Of a stretch of 64,000 nt of DNA, positions 1-14,116 are shown one piece after another. Origin of the DNA: Sphagnum compactum (Eukaryota; Bryophyta; Sphagnopsida; Sphagnales); the NCBI GenBank assembly GCA_965153455.1, contig OZ234495.1, positions 6,572,001 through 6,636,000 on the forward strand, in the 5' to 3' direction. A program made the translations under genes and the position numbers. Each line of letters begins with the position of its first letter. Positions within the stretch are counted from its first letter, which is position 1. A model generated the notes under the pieces. The model searched no databases, had not been told where the DNA came from, and worked only from the letters and a program-made list of their open reading frames with translations.

Positions 1-3000
1 CCTTGCTATTATTTCAAAAATATCCAAGTTGCAATCTTGATCCATTCTATAATCAACAATGTTATTTTCAAATTCAATTAATGGGTGCAAATGAAGATGA
101 CATTTTAGGGACATAAAATATAAAGATCTTGTATCATATTCTTCAACAATGACTACACCTTGCTTATGACCAATAAATGAAAAATCCAAGAGAAAACCAT
201 TAAACTTAGGATCCAACATAAAAAAAACATATTATGAGTTTTATCTTTCATATTTCTTCAAAAAGGAAGAAAAAAATCTAAAACACCACAAACTTCCTTT
301 CTAATGTTGGATGCCAAACAAATCAACTCAAGAACAATTATAACCTTCTTCCATTGTTTTTTGAAAGGAAGGTGGAATTTCATGTTATCCGTTCAATTTC
401 AAATTCATGGATATGGCATAATGCAATCACTTAGTAACCAATGATCCCTAGATTGGTTCATAACACAAGTAGATACAGTATTGAATAAACAATTAACAAT
501 AAATTGACAAATGTGCCATATCAAATGAGGTGGAATTCAAGTAGTCATCTTCATAACACTTGGTTTTCTATAATAAAATAAAGTATCATGCTTGAATTGT
601 AGAGCTTCCTAAAATAAGATGATTTTTCTAGCAAATGTGTAAAGGTAAAAAAAAGTTAGATATTATTTTCTATAGGAATGTGAAAGGAACTTAAATAAAC
701 AAAAGGTTTTCAAGTTGAAAAAACATGCCTTATGTTTATTGGAGTATTTAGTTTCTTTTGGGGAAGGTTGAAATCATTATAAGCCTTATTCCATTCTTGT
801 CTACCTTTCCTTGACTTTTTGGGCCAAGTTATGCATTTCTACAAATCATTTTGTGTAGTCTTGATAGATACATATTTCAAACCATTGCAAACTTTTTCAT
901 TAGTTATAGTATATTGACAAGCTTTAGAAAACACATTGCCAAAACAAATTCCCTAGAATTTTTCCTCCAAACCCAAAATGTCACAACCTACAACTAATAA
1001 TAGAACATTAAACATGGTATTTAGGTTGACCCCTTATTTTTCACATAAGCGATTTTTTTTCCTTTGAACCATAGTTTCCAATAACTATCAAATTGTTGGC
1101 CAAAGATTGTTTAGAAATATGCATGGTTTCAAATAACTCAATCATAATGTGTTTTGGTTGCCAATTAACCCCAAGAAAATTTATCATGAGTGCAAAGATG
1201 TCATGGGCACCTTTTGACCTCCAAAGATCAAAGCTAGTAATTGCAAAATAACATTTTACAAACAATAATAATATGTACAACTAATTAAATTTTTCAACTA
1301 ACTCGAGCAAAATTGATTGTGAATTTTTTTTCGAAAAGGTAAAACAATTTTTGGACATAAATGCATACTAATATGTTTCAACCATTGACTTTCCACAAAT
1401 TACATGGGCAAATGGATCTTCATACTTATAAGGCCCAAATAATCCACAAATTGTTTTTGTTACACACCATTTATTTTGAAAGGTTTTTTTGTAACAAAAA
1501 AATTGAAAATTGTATTGCCATATGCAAGACTGTGGACCTAACAACCAAGGTATTAGCATGAGGTTAGATCTACCCTCTCTTTCATTTGACTTGGATATTT
1601 AGTGATACAACCACCTCTTACTTTCCTATATGTTTTACATTGTTTGTAAACCAATTTCGCACTATTAGTGCCTTGAGTATGAGTAACTACCTTATGTGCT
1701 ACCAATTTTCACTCATTTTCACACCATATCCCACAAAAAATTTACATGAATTAAAACCTCAAATATGAATTTTTTTTTCTTTCATAACAACTACTGAAAT
1801 GCACATAGGCTCATAGCAATAAACATGAAGGTTACTATTGTCACATTGTCTACAATATCTAGCATGAAGGTTATTACCATCACAACACCTTGAACAAATA
1901 TTTAAAATAAAAGTAACTTATACCATTCCCCCTGAAAAAACAAGAATCATTTCTCATTTTTACATTCCCATCATAGTCCTTTATTTGCTACAATGTCACC
2001 ACAATTCTTTATTTTTTCTAGAACTCACAACCACCAATTTTCTTCCTTTGAAAATCTAACAATCAATGAACAAAAACATCAAAACTTGGAACACTCTCCA
2101 AACATAAAACACAAAACAAAACAAAACATCAACCAAAAATTTGGAGAAACACCCATAGTATGGTCTACCTAGTGTCCAAATTTTTGTGTCCAAATTACTT
2201 TCACTTTAGATATTCCCAAAATGAATACATTGAAAACATCCACAAAAACAAAACCCAAACACCAAAAAAAAACTGAAAATCCAAATTTACAAGATGTTTC
2301 CCTCAAAACAATACTTGAAAATCCAACCAAATTTTGAAATTTTGCATATGGGGCATGATACCCTAAAAAAGGCTAAAAAATTCAACCAAAATTGGAAAAT
2401 TAGATCTATGGCATGGTTGCCAAATGTAAGACCATGGACCAATAGCCAAGGTATTAACATGAAAAGGGATGCCAAATAAAAGTAAATAAAACCATGGAAA
2501 TAATATTGAAAAGGGAAGGCAATCCTACCTTCAAGTCAAAGAATAAACAAAAGTTCTAGAAATCATTTCATTAAGGTTCCAAAAAAAAACATCATGTAGT
2601 TGAATCCAATATTTTCTTCTTGTTGTTTTATCAAAGTTTTGTTGCAAGTATGCAAATGATGCAGACATGGATGTGATAGTAGTCTATGTTGCATATCCGA
2701 ATGAGGGGTTGAGCACATACAACTGAACATCATGAACATGGATAATGGGAAGCTCTGTGGCATTGTGGGCACTATCTCGTCAGAAGATGGCAACAAACCT
2801 AGTTGCAACAAAGGGACTTGATCCATGTCATCAATGTTGAAGCTTAACCTGCTCCTCTTCTATCCAAGTGCATGGCAATGGCCAAGTTGTTGCTTTCCAG
2901 GTTTTTTCCATCATGAACTCGGATCTTCATGTTCAAAGACCCATAAGGGGTAGTAGCAAAGCTTTGAAAAAAAAACCATGACCAGTTCAACTGCAACCAT

Positions 3001-3836
3001 TTAATTATTTATCTATCTAGGTTTGTTCAAGGTTGTTACCGTTGTTGTTTTCCATGATCAAACGTTGCTACTATATTTGTTTTTTTTCATGCATCACTAT
3101 GCAATATTATTAATACAAAAGTCATGATTTGGAGTTGGAAGCAAAATTTCAGGGGCTTACCAAGGTTTACAAAATTACTACTACTAATTATAATAATTTA
3201 ACAGATAGAAGATGGTTTTTTCTCATCAAACAAAAATCGTTGTCCAGTAGCAAAAATATCTAATCATCTTAAACAATTTTTTCATGTTTTAGATGTTGTG
3301 GAAGTGCACTAGATGCAAGGAACAACTTTACATGGATGATGTCAATCTTATGGACATCAACCTTAGAATATCATGGTGAGAGAAAATACATAATCCTTGC
3401 AATTCTAAGTTGTATTTTTAGGTGGACCTAACAAATAGTCTACAAATTAATGGTCCATAATGATGTTTCTGATTTTGGATGGATGGGCTTTGGTTAGGTA
3501 TCCTTTGCTTGTGCAAGGAAATGGAAGGTAATATATCACTAGAGGCTTACAAATAGTGGGAAAACATACATGGCTCTCCAACATTTTATGCACGCTACAA
3601 ATGGAATTTATTGTAGGTCTTTTTCAATTTCTTACAACAGAGGTTCATAAATGGTAAGGTTCATATTTACATATGTGCACAAAGGTATATTTTTGAACAA
3701 TTAAATTTCTGGTGAAAGATAATTTCCTACATAGGTAATTCAAATATGTGATTTGGACTTCTTGGCTGATATTTGTTACAATGATGAATGTGTTATGTTT
3801 GCACTCCAATGAGAGTGATTCTAGGAGTTGGCACTC
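1..3836. other. AT-rich intergenic DNA, no gene recognised
   Basis: I see no convincing coding region on either strand; the open frames are short and of low complexity. A weak direct repeat is present: about 1500-1560 and about 2395-2462 share a segment that ends in a similar string (a 'caaggtattaacatga'-like end). A patch of ordinary complexity at 2630-2960 has no coding frame that I recognise. Confidence 0.6.
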
Positions 3837-3858
3837 TCAAAGTTACTTGCAATGATGT

Positions 3859-4011
3859 GGTATTCACTAGTATGTGGGTGAGGGCATGGAGGAGGAAGAA
3901 TTCTCAAAGGTTCATGAAGATCTTGATGCTTTGGAGAAGGACTATGAAGAAGCTATGGATGTAGAGCCTGCAAAAGAAGCATTTAAAACCCATCGTTGTC
4001 AACAACATTAG
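3859..4011 (+). pseudogene. alpha-tubulin C-terminal fragment (pseudogene)
   Basis: From 3871 the frame reads [14 protein letters not shown], followed by [19 protein letters not shown]. This matches the conserved C-terminal end of alpha-tubulin (family pattern [28 protein letters not shown]). Just before it an in-frame His codon is followed by TAG where tubulin has Trp (HWYVGEG), so the reading frame is broken. Sequence further upstream only vaguely resembles tubulin and the rest of the gene is absent. The normal acidic tail is replaced by unrelated residues before a TAG ending at 4011. Tubulin is the GTP-binding microtubule subunit, and this piece corresponds to the last ~45 residues of a ~450-residue protein. 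It is most likely a decayed exon or retrocopy remnant carried here by duplication or a transposon. Confidence 0.75.
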
Positions 4012-4137
4012 TTAAATTTGACAAAAGTTGTGGCACCTTAAAAAAAAAATTTAAAAAAATCCCCCATTGTCATCCACGACGCTTATATATAGATTTGAAG
4101 GGAGTTTTGGCACCTTTGGAGAGGAAAAGTAAACCAA

Positions 4138-4153
4138 GTGTCGTCAACGACAC
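4138..4153. repeat. short perfect inverted repeat (7-bp stem)
   Basis: The sequence GTGTCGTCAACGACAC folds into a perfect 7-bp stem with a 2-base loop. Related 'gtcgtcaacgac'-like strings occur nearby, at about 3994-4004 and 4069-4080. It could be the subterminal motif of a decayed DNA transposon, but no terminus was found. Confidence 0.4.
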
Positions 4154-4159
4154 TGGGTC

Positions 4160-7100
4160 GGCTTGCCCACAAAAAAAATAAAAATAAAAAATAAAATAAA
4201 AAACAACCACCATGGGGTGGATGTTAGCATGATAAAAGTAATATAATAAATACATATTAAAAATAATTCACTTAAAACCATAGCCATCAAATACCTTTTT
4301 GAAACTTGAAATGGTAAAATGTCTTTGGCCTTATATATATGCAAGTAAAACCTAATAATTTAACCACAAAATGAATGTTATACATGTAAACCTAAAAGTA
4401 AACATGGGGATGAATGTAAGATTCATTCTGATTCTAGATGAATGATTTTTTATTCATCCAATGTATGGATGAAAAACATTAATTGAATTTACATGTTTTT
4501 AATACATAAAATTTCCATCAAAATTATGGATGAATGTTTTATTTTATCATTAAGTTCTTATTAATGAAACTTTTTTTCCCCTAGTTTTAATTAATTAAAG
4601 CTTCATGAAACACAATTTGATTTTATATAATATAACATTTGTTGAATAATATAATTACCAACAATAGCAAACCCAAGTTCTAGCTTATTGGAAGTTTCAA
4701 CTTATGGATAAAATTAGTTTTAACTTTAGAATTTCCTAAGTTAACCATTTTAGGAATGTGGTCATGGACATGTGAACATGTGTTTAGTTTTAGATCAATT
4801 GCCAAGTGTAGGGTGTGAAATTTTATGGTGTTTGTTGCAGAATAGTCAAATCTACTCCTTGAAGCTTTTGGAAATGCTAAGATTGTCAAGAATGATAATT
4901 CCATGTGAAGTTTCTTGGCTTCTTTTTAGTCTTTCATCTAGTGATTAGGTTTCAATTATGGTTGTTGTTAAATTCTAATTAAATGATATTTTTCTTGTAA
5001 TTAACTTTGACTTGCTTGGTTTTTAGGACATGTTCCATGTGTTATAAACAATCCTTAAAAAAACATGGGTTTGTGCGATCTAATTTCCAAGAAAGTTGTA
5101 AAATATTTTACTAGATATTTGTTGTGGCAGTTAGCATATAAAGTAATTATGAAAAATTATTGTGTACAACAATTGATTGGTTTCTATGAATTTTGTTCAA
5201 TTGACAAGCTTGTATTCCATGGTTGCTTGGTAGTGGAGTGTAAGTGAGAGACCAAATACACCCTAATAGTTCAAGATGCATGTTTTGTGTAAAATTCTTG
5301 GAACCATAATTGCCAACATTTAATAAGTATGGGTGTTACGAGACATAGTTTAGATGGTCCAAGATGTGAATTTATAGTCTATTACGAAAGGATTTGAGCA
5401 TGAATGAAATTTTATGTCTTAAATGTAGTTGAGCTTTGGGAAATTTGTGGAGATCGAATTTGATCAAGGTCTATACACATTTCTGTTGTAACCATCCATA
5501 TGTACCTTTTGGAGAGATCTCATGTTGTGCAAATTTTGTTGATCCAGAAAGGAATTATCATTGTTTTTATCAACTTTGTGAATCACCAGAGGTACTCCTT
5601 TTACTTTTTGAGAATTATCTGGAAGAAATTTACATTGTTTTTTAAAAATTAGGCATTGATTTTGGACATGTGGCTCATGTTCTTTCCAATATCTCTAATA
5701 CTCCAAAGTTGAACATTATCAATAGTTTGTTTTATAGGTTCTTGTGGCAAGTTGTAAGTTTGAATTTTTTTTTTTCCTAAATGGTTAGTGTACCTCTTGG
5801 AAAGATTTTGTGTTGTGGAGATTGTTGTGACACCTCAAAAATGGTCAAGCTTTTTATGAAGTAAAAAATTTAAAAGATTATAGGCACATTTGACAAGGGT
5901 ATTATTAGTTACAAATACCTAGGATGATAGTCAGGCAAAATTCCCAAGTTGTTTTATTCTTTGTTATTCGCACTAATTTGTTTTGATGTGGTTCCTTATC
6001 ACAATTTGCCTTAATTGCTTATAAAGTTCTGCAAGAGAGGTTGCCTATTTGTGGGCACTTACACGAGACCCCATGAATGAGTTTATTGAATTGAAGAAAG
6101 GAAAGACCCCTATAAATTCTACTTCAATCCTCTTTCATGACATAGCACTGGTTCAACCACCCCTTTCTATAAGGTACATGCATGACATTTTTCATAAATA
6201 ATGCACACAACAAAGAAAATATAAATTTTAAATCTTTGATCGTGAGATATAAATTTTTTGTTGTGGTTTTTGAAATAAGGTGCCCAACATTATTGGGTAT
6301 GTGTGTCAACCGTATTCAATTTAGTGCAATGGATTGACACAATTGACAAATATATAACAACTCCAATAAACATAAATCCAAATTGAGGTAGAAAGGATTA
6401 TTACATATTAATGGCCCTTTTAAGTTCGTGTCAGATATTTACAATTTTCCAATTAACAATGCCACTAGTATGCTATAACTTTGATTTTGTTTTAGAATAT
6501 AATTTTATTGGATTGTTTGCTGAATGTTTTGATTTATATAATTACTTTAATTGTTCATTTATGTAGGTCATGATGTTGTTTTTTTATCACTGATGAGTCT
6601 ATGAAGGTGTTAACACATGGTGAAAGCACATTAAGCCCCCCCAAAATTATAGTCACACATATAATATTTATGTAATTGATTTTTTTAGCAATGTATGGAC
6701 ATCACATCTTGGATTATTTTTGTTTGTTTTAAGCATATTGACTAGCTTTAAACTTCATCCAATCAATTATTTTGAAAAATTCAACAAGCATTGAAAGAAG
6801 TTGAATGTATGGAATATATTCATGAATAAATAATACCTATCACATAATTTGAAAATTTGAATAGATACTTCAAAACTAGGGTTGTGGATGAAATTCTTGG
6901 GTGAATTTTTTTTATGGTGTTTGATATGGATATACATTAATTAAATCTAAAAAAAATTAATTCTAATTTTTTGGATGATACTCCATTCAAAAAATGTGTT
7001 TTTTTTGCATTTGTTTAGTAATGAGTGCATAATAATATCTTTTTTTAGGAAAAAACCACTACCATATCAAACATGAGGAGATTTTATAGATGGGCATTGC

Positions 7101-9340
7101 ATTATTTTTTCAAATTTGTTTTGTTTGGTAATGTTTCATGAATCATAAACATGAGGCCATATGGTCATTGAAAAACTGTAAGTTATATACTTTGTGCACA
7201 TTGATTTTATCCAATCCTCCTCATCATTGGATCAAAATTGATTTTGACTCAAAATGAACTTTGAATTCAAAAAAATTGTTGTGCAAATTCTTAGTTTTTT
7301 ACTTGTGTCTAGGATAACCAAAGGATGCCATCAAGATTTTAGCTTACTACATACTATAATATTTGTTATATATCACCTTTTTTTGAACAAAAGTGGTTCA
7401 CCTTTAATGTGTTTTCACCCCACATTAGAGAAAGTTAAAGATTGATATCCCATAGTGTATCAAAGCAGTTGTCTAGCTTTAGAATGTACTAAACTTTGAC
7501 AACATTATGACTTAGTTTGACCAAGATGAAGAGTTGAACATGAACCATGAACTACATGGATCTATGTTGGTTATGGATGGTGAACATGTTGTTGCAATTA
7601 TTTACCATTGTTCAATTCCACATGACAAGACTACAAAGCCATGTGAAACTACTTTGCAACTTTTTTGACATGTTAGATATGTCAAAATATTGCCCTAAGT
7701 GGAAAAGTTGTTTTGTGTAGGTGGATTTCAAACCAAACATTGACCATTTGCATCAACTCCAAGTATTTCTTGATGGTTGTTTCCAAGTTTTGGAAGTTTT
7801 TCTCAAGTTGGTTAGCATCAAATTTAAAAATGGTTGATCAAAATGGGACCTACTAATGAGGATATATGATTTTGGAATTTTGGAATTTGAAATTTTGGAC
7901 ATTTGCATTGAATAATGGGAATGTTTTTGGCCAATGGTGAATTGATGGGTTTTTGGGGTTTGAATTTGTAATTGTTTATACATTATTTGCTTTGTCAAAT
8001 TTTTAAGATCAAAGCCATTTCATATTTTTGTGATCAATGAATGCTTAGAATTATAGGCAATTTTTTATTTACATGTAACATAATTTTAAAATTTAAATAA
8101 AATAGAATAATATATCAAAACCTTAAAATCATTGGCATTACCATTGAAAAAATAATTATACTAGGTTTATTTTTTATGATAACCCGAATTTAAACTTAAA
8201 AGGTAAATTTCAATTCAAAACTTTAACTTGAATTGACAATTTTGTATCAACCTTAAAATATTATGAACCACAAGTAAACAATTTCTACATCACAAAAGTT
8301 ATTTCTTATTTACAATAAGTGAAAAATTCTATTAATAGTTAAATATAGAAAATAGTTATACACTTTATTTTGATTGACAAAAATTCATAGACCAAAAATT
8401 ATATAAATATTTTTTTTGATATCAAGATTAATATTATAAAAGTTATAATATAATTTGAAAATATAAATTTGTAATTACGTTAACTTTACAAATAGTTGAA
8501 AATTGCAAAATCTATCATGTGAATGTAATAAATTATGTCCCTTTTAAATGCGTCAATATTGCAACTATAAACATCTTAACGTTATTACACATGTAAAACA
8601 CATATATGCACATACACATAAACACATATAAATAAATCAAACAATAACATATGTATTTGTATACATACATAAATGCACATGTACAACATCTTGTCTATTG
8701 ACGTCTTGTTATTGTTCTTTTTAAGGCCTTTTTCATGGTCTTGGTCCTCTATGCTCCCTTTGCTTGTCATAACATTTTTGTGTAGTTTTGGTCCTCTACT
8801 AATCTTGATACATTTTGTGACCTTTTCCAAATGTTGGTTCATATACTTTTTGTGACTTTCCTAATGTTGGTCCTAGGCACTCTTGTTGCTATTTGAGATT
8901 TTTATATATCCATGTGTTTAGTATTGGTGGAGCTTGGTAAATAAAGTGTTATGAATTACAAGCTAAAATGCAGTAAAGTGACATATGCTTCATAAAAATT
9001 CTTAACATGTTTCAAATAACATCATAAAAAAATATTGGTATAGATATTATTAATAAATTATTTTCACAATCCTTTCTTAATAGTCTTACAACTTATTGAT
9101 TTTATACAATTAATCATAATTATACAATGTTTCTTGAAAATAAAATTCCAATGTGAACCCTTGAAATGATTGACACATTCACTTCCATCACCATGTGATG
9201 TCCAAATGACCCAAGTAATTGATGACATGTTTACATAAAATAATGAAAGCAAAAACCAATATGTTAGTTGAACTTTGTGTTGAAAACTATATTACATAAT
9301 TTGATGGAACAAATGGAACAAATGGTTTATTCTAATTTAC
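4160..9340. other. AT-rich intergenic DNA, no gene recognised
   Basis: No coding region or RNA gene is supported. At 4420-4540 there is a cluster of CATCC/GGATG-containing words ('attcatcc', 'ggatgaa'). The same words are much denser at 22.5-25.2 kb. Open frames at 5065-5645 and 7250-7445 show no recognisable domain or splice structure. Confidence 0.55.
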
Positions 9341-9344
9341 ACCA

Positions 9345-10400
9345 AGTCCATTAATTAGGTTAGAAAACAATTTGGTCTATTTTTGCATAGGAGTGACTTT
9401 GTTACCTTTAATATGTTAGGTAGGGATTGTGGTGCACAATAACCATTAACCATTCAAGCAAACCTTGATTCTACATATAAATGTTGAACATGTGGGCAAT
9501 TTTTATGGATCTTATAGTCTTAACTTCAAGCTATAACATACAAGTTTGACATAAATTTGAAATTAAAACAAAATTGTATACATTATGATAACATGTCTCA
9601 ATAAGATTCCACATGACCTAAATTGGTGCCTCGACAAATATTTTTTGAAGGCATTGAAGTTGAAAAATGTTTGTTTCATATATAAATTTTAACTTGAATG
9701 GAGTGAAAAATCTTAGGGTTCATTTTTTTGTTATAACTTGAACAAAAAAAATAAATAATGTTTTTTTTTTGTTAGGTAGAAAAACTATTGGGCACATTAG
9801 TTGTTATTTAGAAATAAAAATTTCATGCTATTTTAGCTAGCATGAAAAAAAGTCATTTGGACAAATGACATGTACACCTAAAACCTCTTCTCATGTTACC
9901 ATCATACACACAACACCAAATTGTGATTTGGTCACACTTTTTTATTTAATGAAATGTCATATGATTTCCAACCATTTATTTTCTTTAATGCAAAACACCT
10001 TCATGGTTGAAAATAAGTTGAAATATTTTGTTTAAAAAAATTACCAAATTAATGTTTGGTTTCTATTGGTGAATGATAAATTGTGACAATTTGATAATTT
10101 TGAATTACAAATAGTATGGAGTTTATAATGATTAGAAAACCACTACTTCCATTATTTAAATATTATTGCCACTTATTTAGCTATTATTTTAAAAGGATGA
10201 ATTAATGAATGGAATTTAACCATTGAAATAGGATCTAGAAAGATTCAAGGGAGGAGATTTTATATGGTACCCACCATTCATCAATGTAATGATTGGCTAC
10301 CTTAAAAACATGTCAAGAATTTACAAACATGTGTGGATTGTATCTCATACTCAAGTGTGTGTTGTGTGTAAGAAGGACACATGTCGTGTGTAATATTAGA
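9345..10400 (+). repeat. dispersed repeat, inverted partner of 61.4-62.5 kb
   Basis: Read forward, this segment matches the reverse complement of about 61375-62500 over about 1.1 kb, with many small differences. Anchors include 'ttaggtagaaaaactattgg' (9773-9792) with its complement at about 62008-62027, and 'gtatacattatgataacatg' with its partner near 62213-62233. No terminal repeats or coding frames were found, so the element class is unknown. It is clearly an old mobile or duplicated family. Confidence 0.7.
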
Positions 10401-11985
10401 TAATTTTGGGACTCTTGAAATGAACTAGTTATCTTTTATGTGTACTAGATTTTAGGGATTACATTTATTTAAATTTAAGATAATTTATTTATTTATATTG
10501 TTCTATTGTAATCTACCTTCTTTAGTTGCATATGTTATATTCTTGAAAGATATCATATCCAATAGTGCTTGAATCAAAGGGTGTTTGAATCAAGTTGAAA
10601 AATATTACACGATGCACTAAGTAGATGTTTGCATAGGTAGAATAATGCAATCTTTTGTTCGATGATTTAGTTTTTAGGATTTTCTTCAGATAAACTAGTT
10701 GTTACAAATTAAAATTTTGTGTTTTGTTGCCCTAATAGTTTTTGTTACCCAATATTTTTATAAATAATTATTTCTACCAAACCCTCCTATTTAGGCAAAA
10801 CTTGATGGGAATCATTTTGAATTTAGTGTTGTTTGTTGCGTTAAGATTTCCATGAGGTAATCTACTTAATGTAGATCACCCTTTCTTGATTCAATGGTTG
10901 ATTGGATAGTTTTATTAATCGATTTCAATATAGGCAAATTTTACTACCAAATCCTTAGAAAAACATAAATGATACCATATCAAGTGAAGTGGACATACAT
11001 CTAAATAGAATGGATGCAAGCTCCTTTGTGCCAATTTATTTATGTATATAAATAAGTTTTGGATTGACATTTGTTTTTGGTTGTGTCTTGACATCAAAAG
11101 CATTGAATTTTTGCATCCATTTTGCATGGCGGGATGCTAACCCCCCCCCTCCCCTTTGCAAACTTTATGGGTGTCATTGTGATACCCACAAATGACATTC
11201 TCTTAAAGGGTTGTGAGTTCCAAACTTGTGAGCAATTGCAGGACATGTAGAACTTCAAGTGTGATAATGGAGGTCATGAAATGCACAGTTATGCAAAGAT
11301 ATGGCCCATTGAAACCTTTGAAACCTGTGAAGTTTGTAGGAGTGTTTCACATCCTTACAAATATATGTGTTATTTCCCCATGATGTGCAAACTTTGCATT
11401 TTCGAAGATGGGTTCATTTGTGAAAGTTTGAATCCACCATGTTGGTTAGCTTGGGTTGCATGAATCACAATGAGTTACATGTAATAAACATGCGAGCGTG
11501 GCCAGTGCTGTTGGCCCAAGTGTTACCACGTCCTTAACTGATTTTCCTTGCAAAACTTGGTGTTTTGGAATTTATTTGAATTTTCAAATGCAGAAATCAC
11601 TTGAAAATCAATATCTCCCGCATTCTGAATCCAAATCTTACCAAATAAATTCCATTAAATCCTCCTCATCGAGATCTTTTCAACAACATCAAAGGCACAT
11701 TCCAATTCCTCGAAAATTTTAAGCTACGATTTAATTTGATTTTCAGTGAAGAAATCATTCAATATTCAAAAACTTTTGCACTGCAAGTCCAAATGTCATG
11801 GAACTAAGCCCATGCAACCCTCCTCGTTGTTGAGAGCTTTCCAAAGACACTAAGAACACGTCTGAAGCATCCGGGTTTGGTGGATCTCATAAATACAAAC
11901 AAAACAAAACAAGCAAACTGCCTTGCTTCAAAGGTAGATATTTGAACAAACAAACAATTTGAGAACATTGGTCCAATTAAATACC
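10401..11985. other. intergenic DNA, no gene recognised
   Basis: The first part is AT-rich. From about 11.48 kb the composition becomes more balanced and continues into the P450-like relic. The short open frame at 11281-11463 is Cys- and Trp-rich but has no recognisable domain. Confidence 0.5.
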
Positions 11986-11989
11986 AGAA

Positions 11990-12310
11990 CCTTTGTATCT
12001 AGCATGTCAACGATTTCTAGGCGCCGACAATACCGTTTGGAAAAGCACTGCATGAGTTGCAAAACTTGAACACAAATGTTAGCTTGTGTCACATGCATAG
12101 GATGAAAAACAACGGATTGGGGCCCTACCACACCGGAACGCGTCAAAGTCTGGTAGCAAAGACATGAAAATGTCATTTCTACAGGTGGTGGTGACTAGTT
12201 CAACTGGGGCCATGTGTTGTTTCAGAGCATGATAACTGGTGTTCACCATCTTGGAAGAAGGGATTTTACACCTCAACTCCATCAGGCACAAAATGCTCAC
12301 CCCTTAGGCA
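11990..12310 (-). pseudogene. probable cytochrome P450 C-terminal relic (CYP86-clan-like)
   Basis: Reading the minus strand from about 12304 gives EHFVPDGVEV. A frame-shifted segment with KMVNTSYHAL follows, then DFDAF, then a GPQSVV...TQANICVQVLQ-like stretch. In order and spacing these resemble the end of P450 proteins of the CYP86/94/704 group: the loop 'D..LPDGxxV', then 'GDMVNYxPYAMGR', then the haem-binding 'FxAFxAGPRxCLG', then 'AYxQMKI'. The haem cysteine motif is not intact, and frames change at least twice, so it cannot encode a working oxygenase. I infer a decayed gene copy. A BLASTX of this interval should give a P450 or nothing. Confidence 0.42.
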
Positions 12311-12440
12311 CATAATGCTCACCACTCGTAAGGAGTAAGGAGTAGGCGTAAGATCCCTTGTAAGGAGGTAGGTATTGGTATTAGGCTAGGATTAGCTCAT
12401 GTCCTTACAAGGCAGATATTAGTATGAGAGCATCTCCACC

Positions 12441-12664
12441 AACGCTGCATATTTCTCACATCCAAATTTAGTTACTAACTTTTTTCCAACCCATAAAACT
12501 GAAACTTGGACTAATGGTTGTTAGTAGGAATGTAGTAAAAATCATTGAGCTAAACGCTGCATATTTCTCACATCCAAATTTAGTTACTAACTTTTTTCCA
12601 ACCCATAAAACTGAAACTTGGACTAATGGTTGTTAGTAGGAATGTAGTAAAAATCATTGAGCTA
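12441..12664. repeat. 112-bp perfect tandem duplication
   Basis: Two adjacent 112-bp units (12441-12552 and 12553-12664), both beginning 'aacgctgcatatttctcac', appear identical over their whole length. Perfect identity inside old, diverged DNA implies a recent duplication or an assembly artefact. The unit has no coding potential. Confidence 0.9.
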
Positions 12665-14116
12665 ATCACCCTGGTTAGCTAGGGAACTCCATCTCAACAG
12701 AGAAGTGTTTCCTGTCCATCCACCATCCATCCCTCAAATGCTTTGGTGACTTTTGGTTCATACCAGTGTTTTCTGATTTTTCCTTTTTATGAGAACCTCT
12801 GGTGTTTCATCACTTTAATGATTTTAATTGAAGTTCTTAGGGTGGGTTTGAGCTTGATTTTTTAATTTCTAGACTCTACAATTTTGATTTTGGCACATTT
12901 TTTTCAAATTTAAGAATCTTAGGGCTCAGTTCAAAAATTGGGTCTCTAGTTCCATGTCTAAAGTACACCATTTGTCAAGACTTGAGATTGCATAGGTATG
13001 AAGTTATATAACCAATTAAAACTAAAAATTATATAGATACATAGATTTCAAAAGGAACCTTTTGATCATGGTTTTTAATTTTTAATTTTTGTTTGACACA
13101 ACCTAAGAACTTGTCAAATCTATTTCCAACTTCAATATGGGCCTCTGTCATTAGTCTATAGAGGCAATCCCTTTGCTTGCAACACATTTTTTTGCCATAA
13201 GAGATGCCACATAATAGAAAAGCTCCATAGATTCCTCTTGCTAGGGTAATGTTCATTTTTTTTCAATTTTGTGATGTTGCTCAAGTGGTGATCATCCATA
13301 AATACATTTAACCAAATGTGGTAATATTCAAAATATGACATGAAAGTAGAAAATCTTAAGCACTATTTCATATTATTGACAACTGTGGCAAAATTTTATT
13401 TTATTTTCTTTTCGTTGCTTTTCTTTTCTTTTTGATTTTTTCAATAAATAAAGGAATTCTGTAACAAAATATTCCTTTTTCTAAAAAAAATTCAAAATGG
13501 TGAAAATTTGCCTCCAAAATCCATTGATCGGGAATGGCGAAAGTAAAGTTAGTACCTAAGATAATATGAAGTCATGTCAAAGTGTAAAATTTCTTCCCTT
13601 GGCCCTTCATATTACACTTAAATATGCAACATGACCTCAACTAAAATTCAATCCATTGATTTGTGATTACTTAACTTTGTTGAGCTCTTAAACCAAGTAC
13701 CAAACTGACCACAATGCATAAGCTTACATTGGATGGTAGAAAAATTAAGAACAACAATTTTGGGTTATTATTTACCCTGAAACATATGGAGCTGGTTTAT
13801 TTATAATGTTTTGCAACTTTAGATCATCATGGAAGGAAGGCTTAGTGCCTATAGGCTAGGGCATGTCCAATATTGGGGCCCCCAAAGTGAGCCAGCACCC
13901 ACAAATGCACCATCCACTGGATGCCCCTCATGGCTCAGTTGTGGATGAACCTCGACTAATTTACTATCCAGTTTCACCTTCGTAACCCAATCTATAAGAA
14001 GTATCTCCTAAATGTACATGTAGATGGGTAAGAAAATAGGTGATTTCTAGATAAGTTGATGGTTTATGCATAGGTAAGGAATGTCTATTTTAATACTTGT
14101 CCAAGGAGAGTGGTCT
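12665..14116. other. intergenic DNA, no gene recognised
   Basis: No gene is supported. A segment around 13860-13930 (with 'gtgagccagca' and 'ggggcccc') resembles the family also present at 17.4 kb. Confidence 0.5.
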
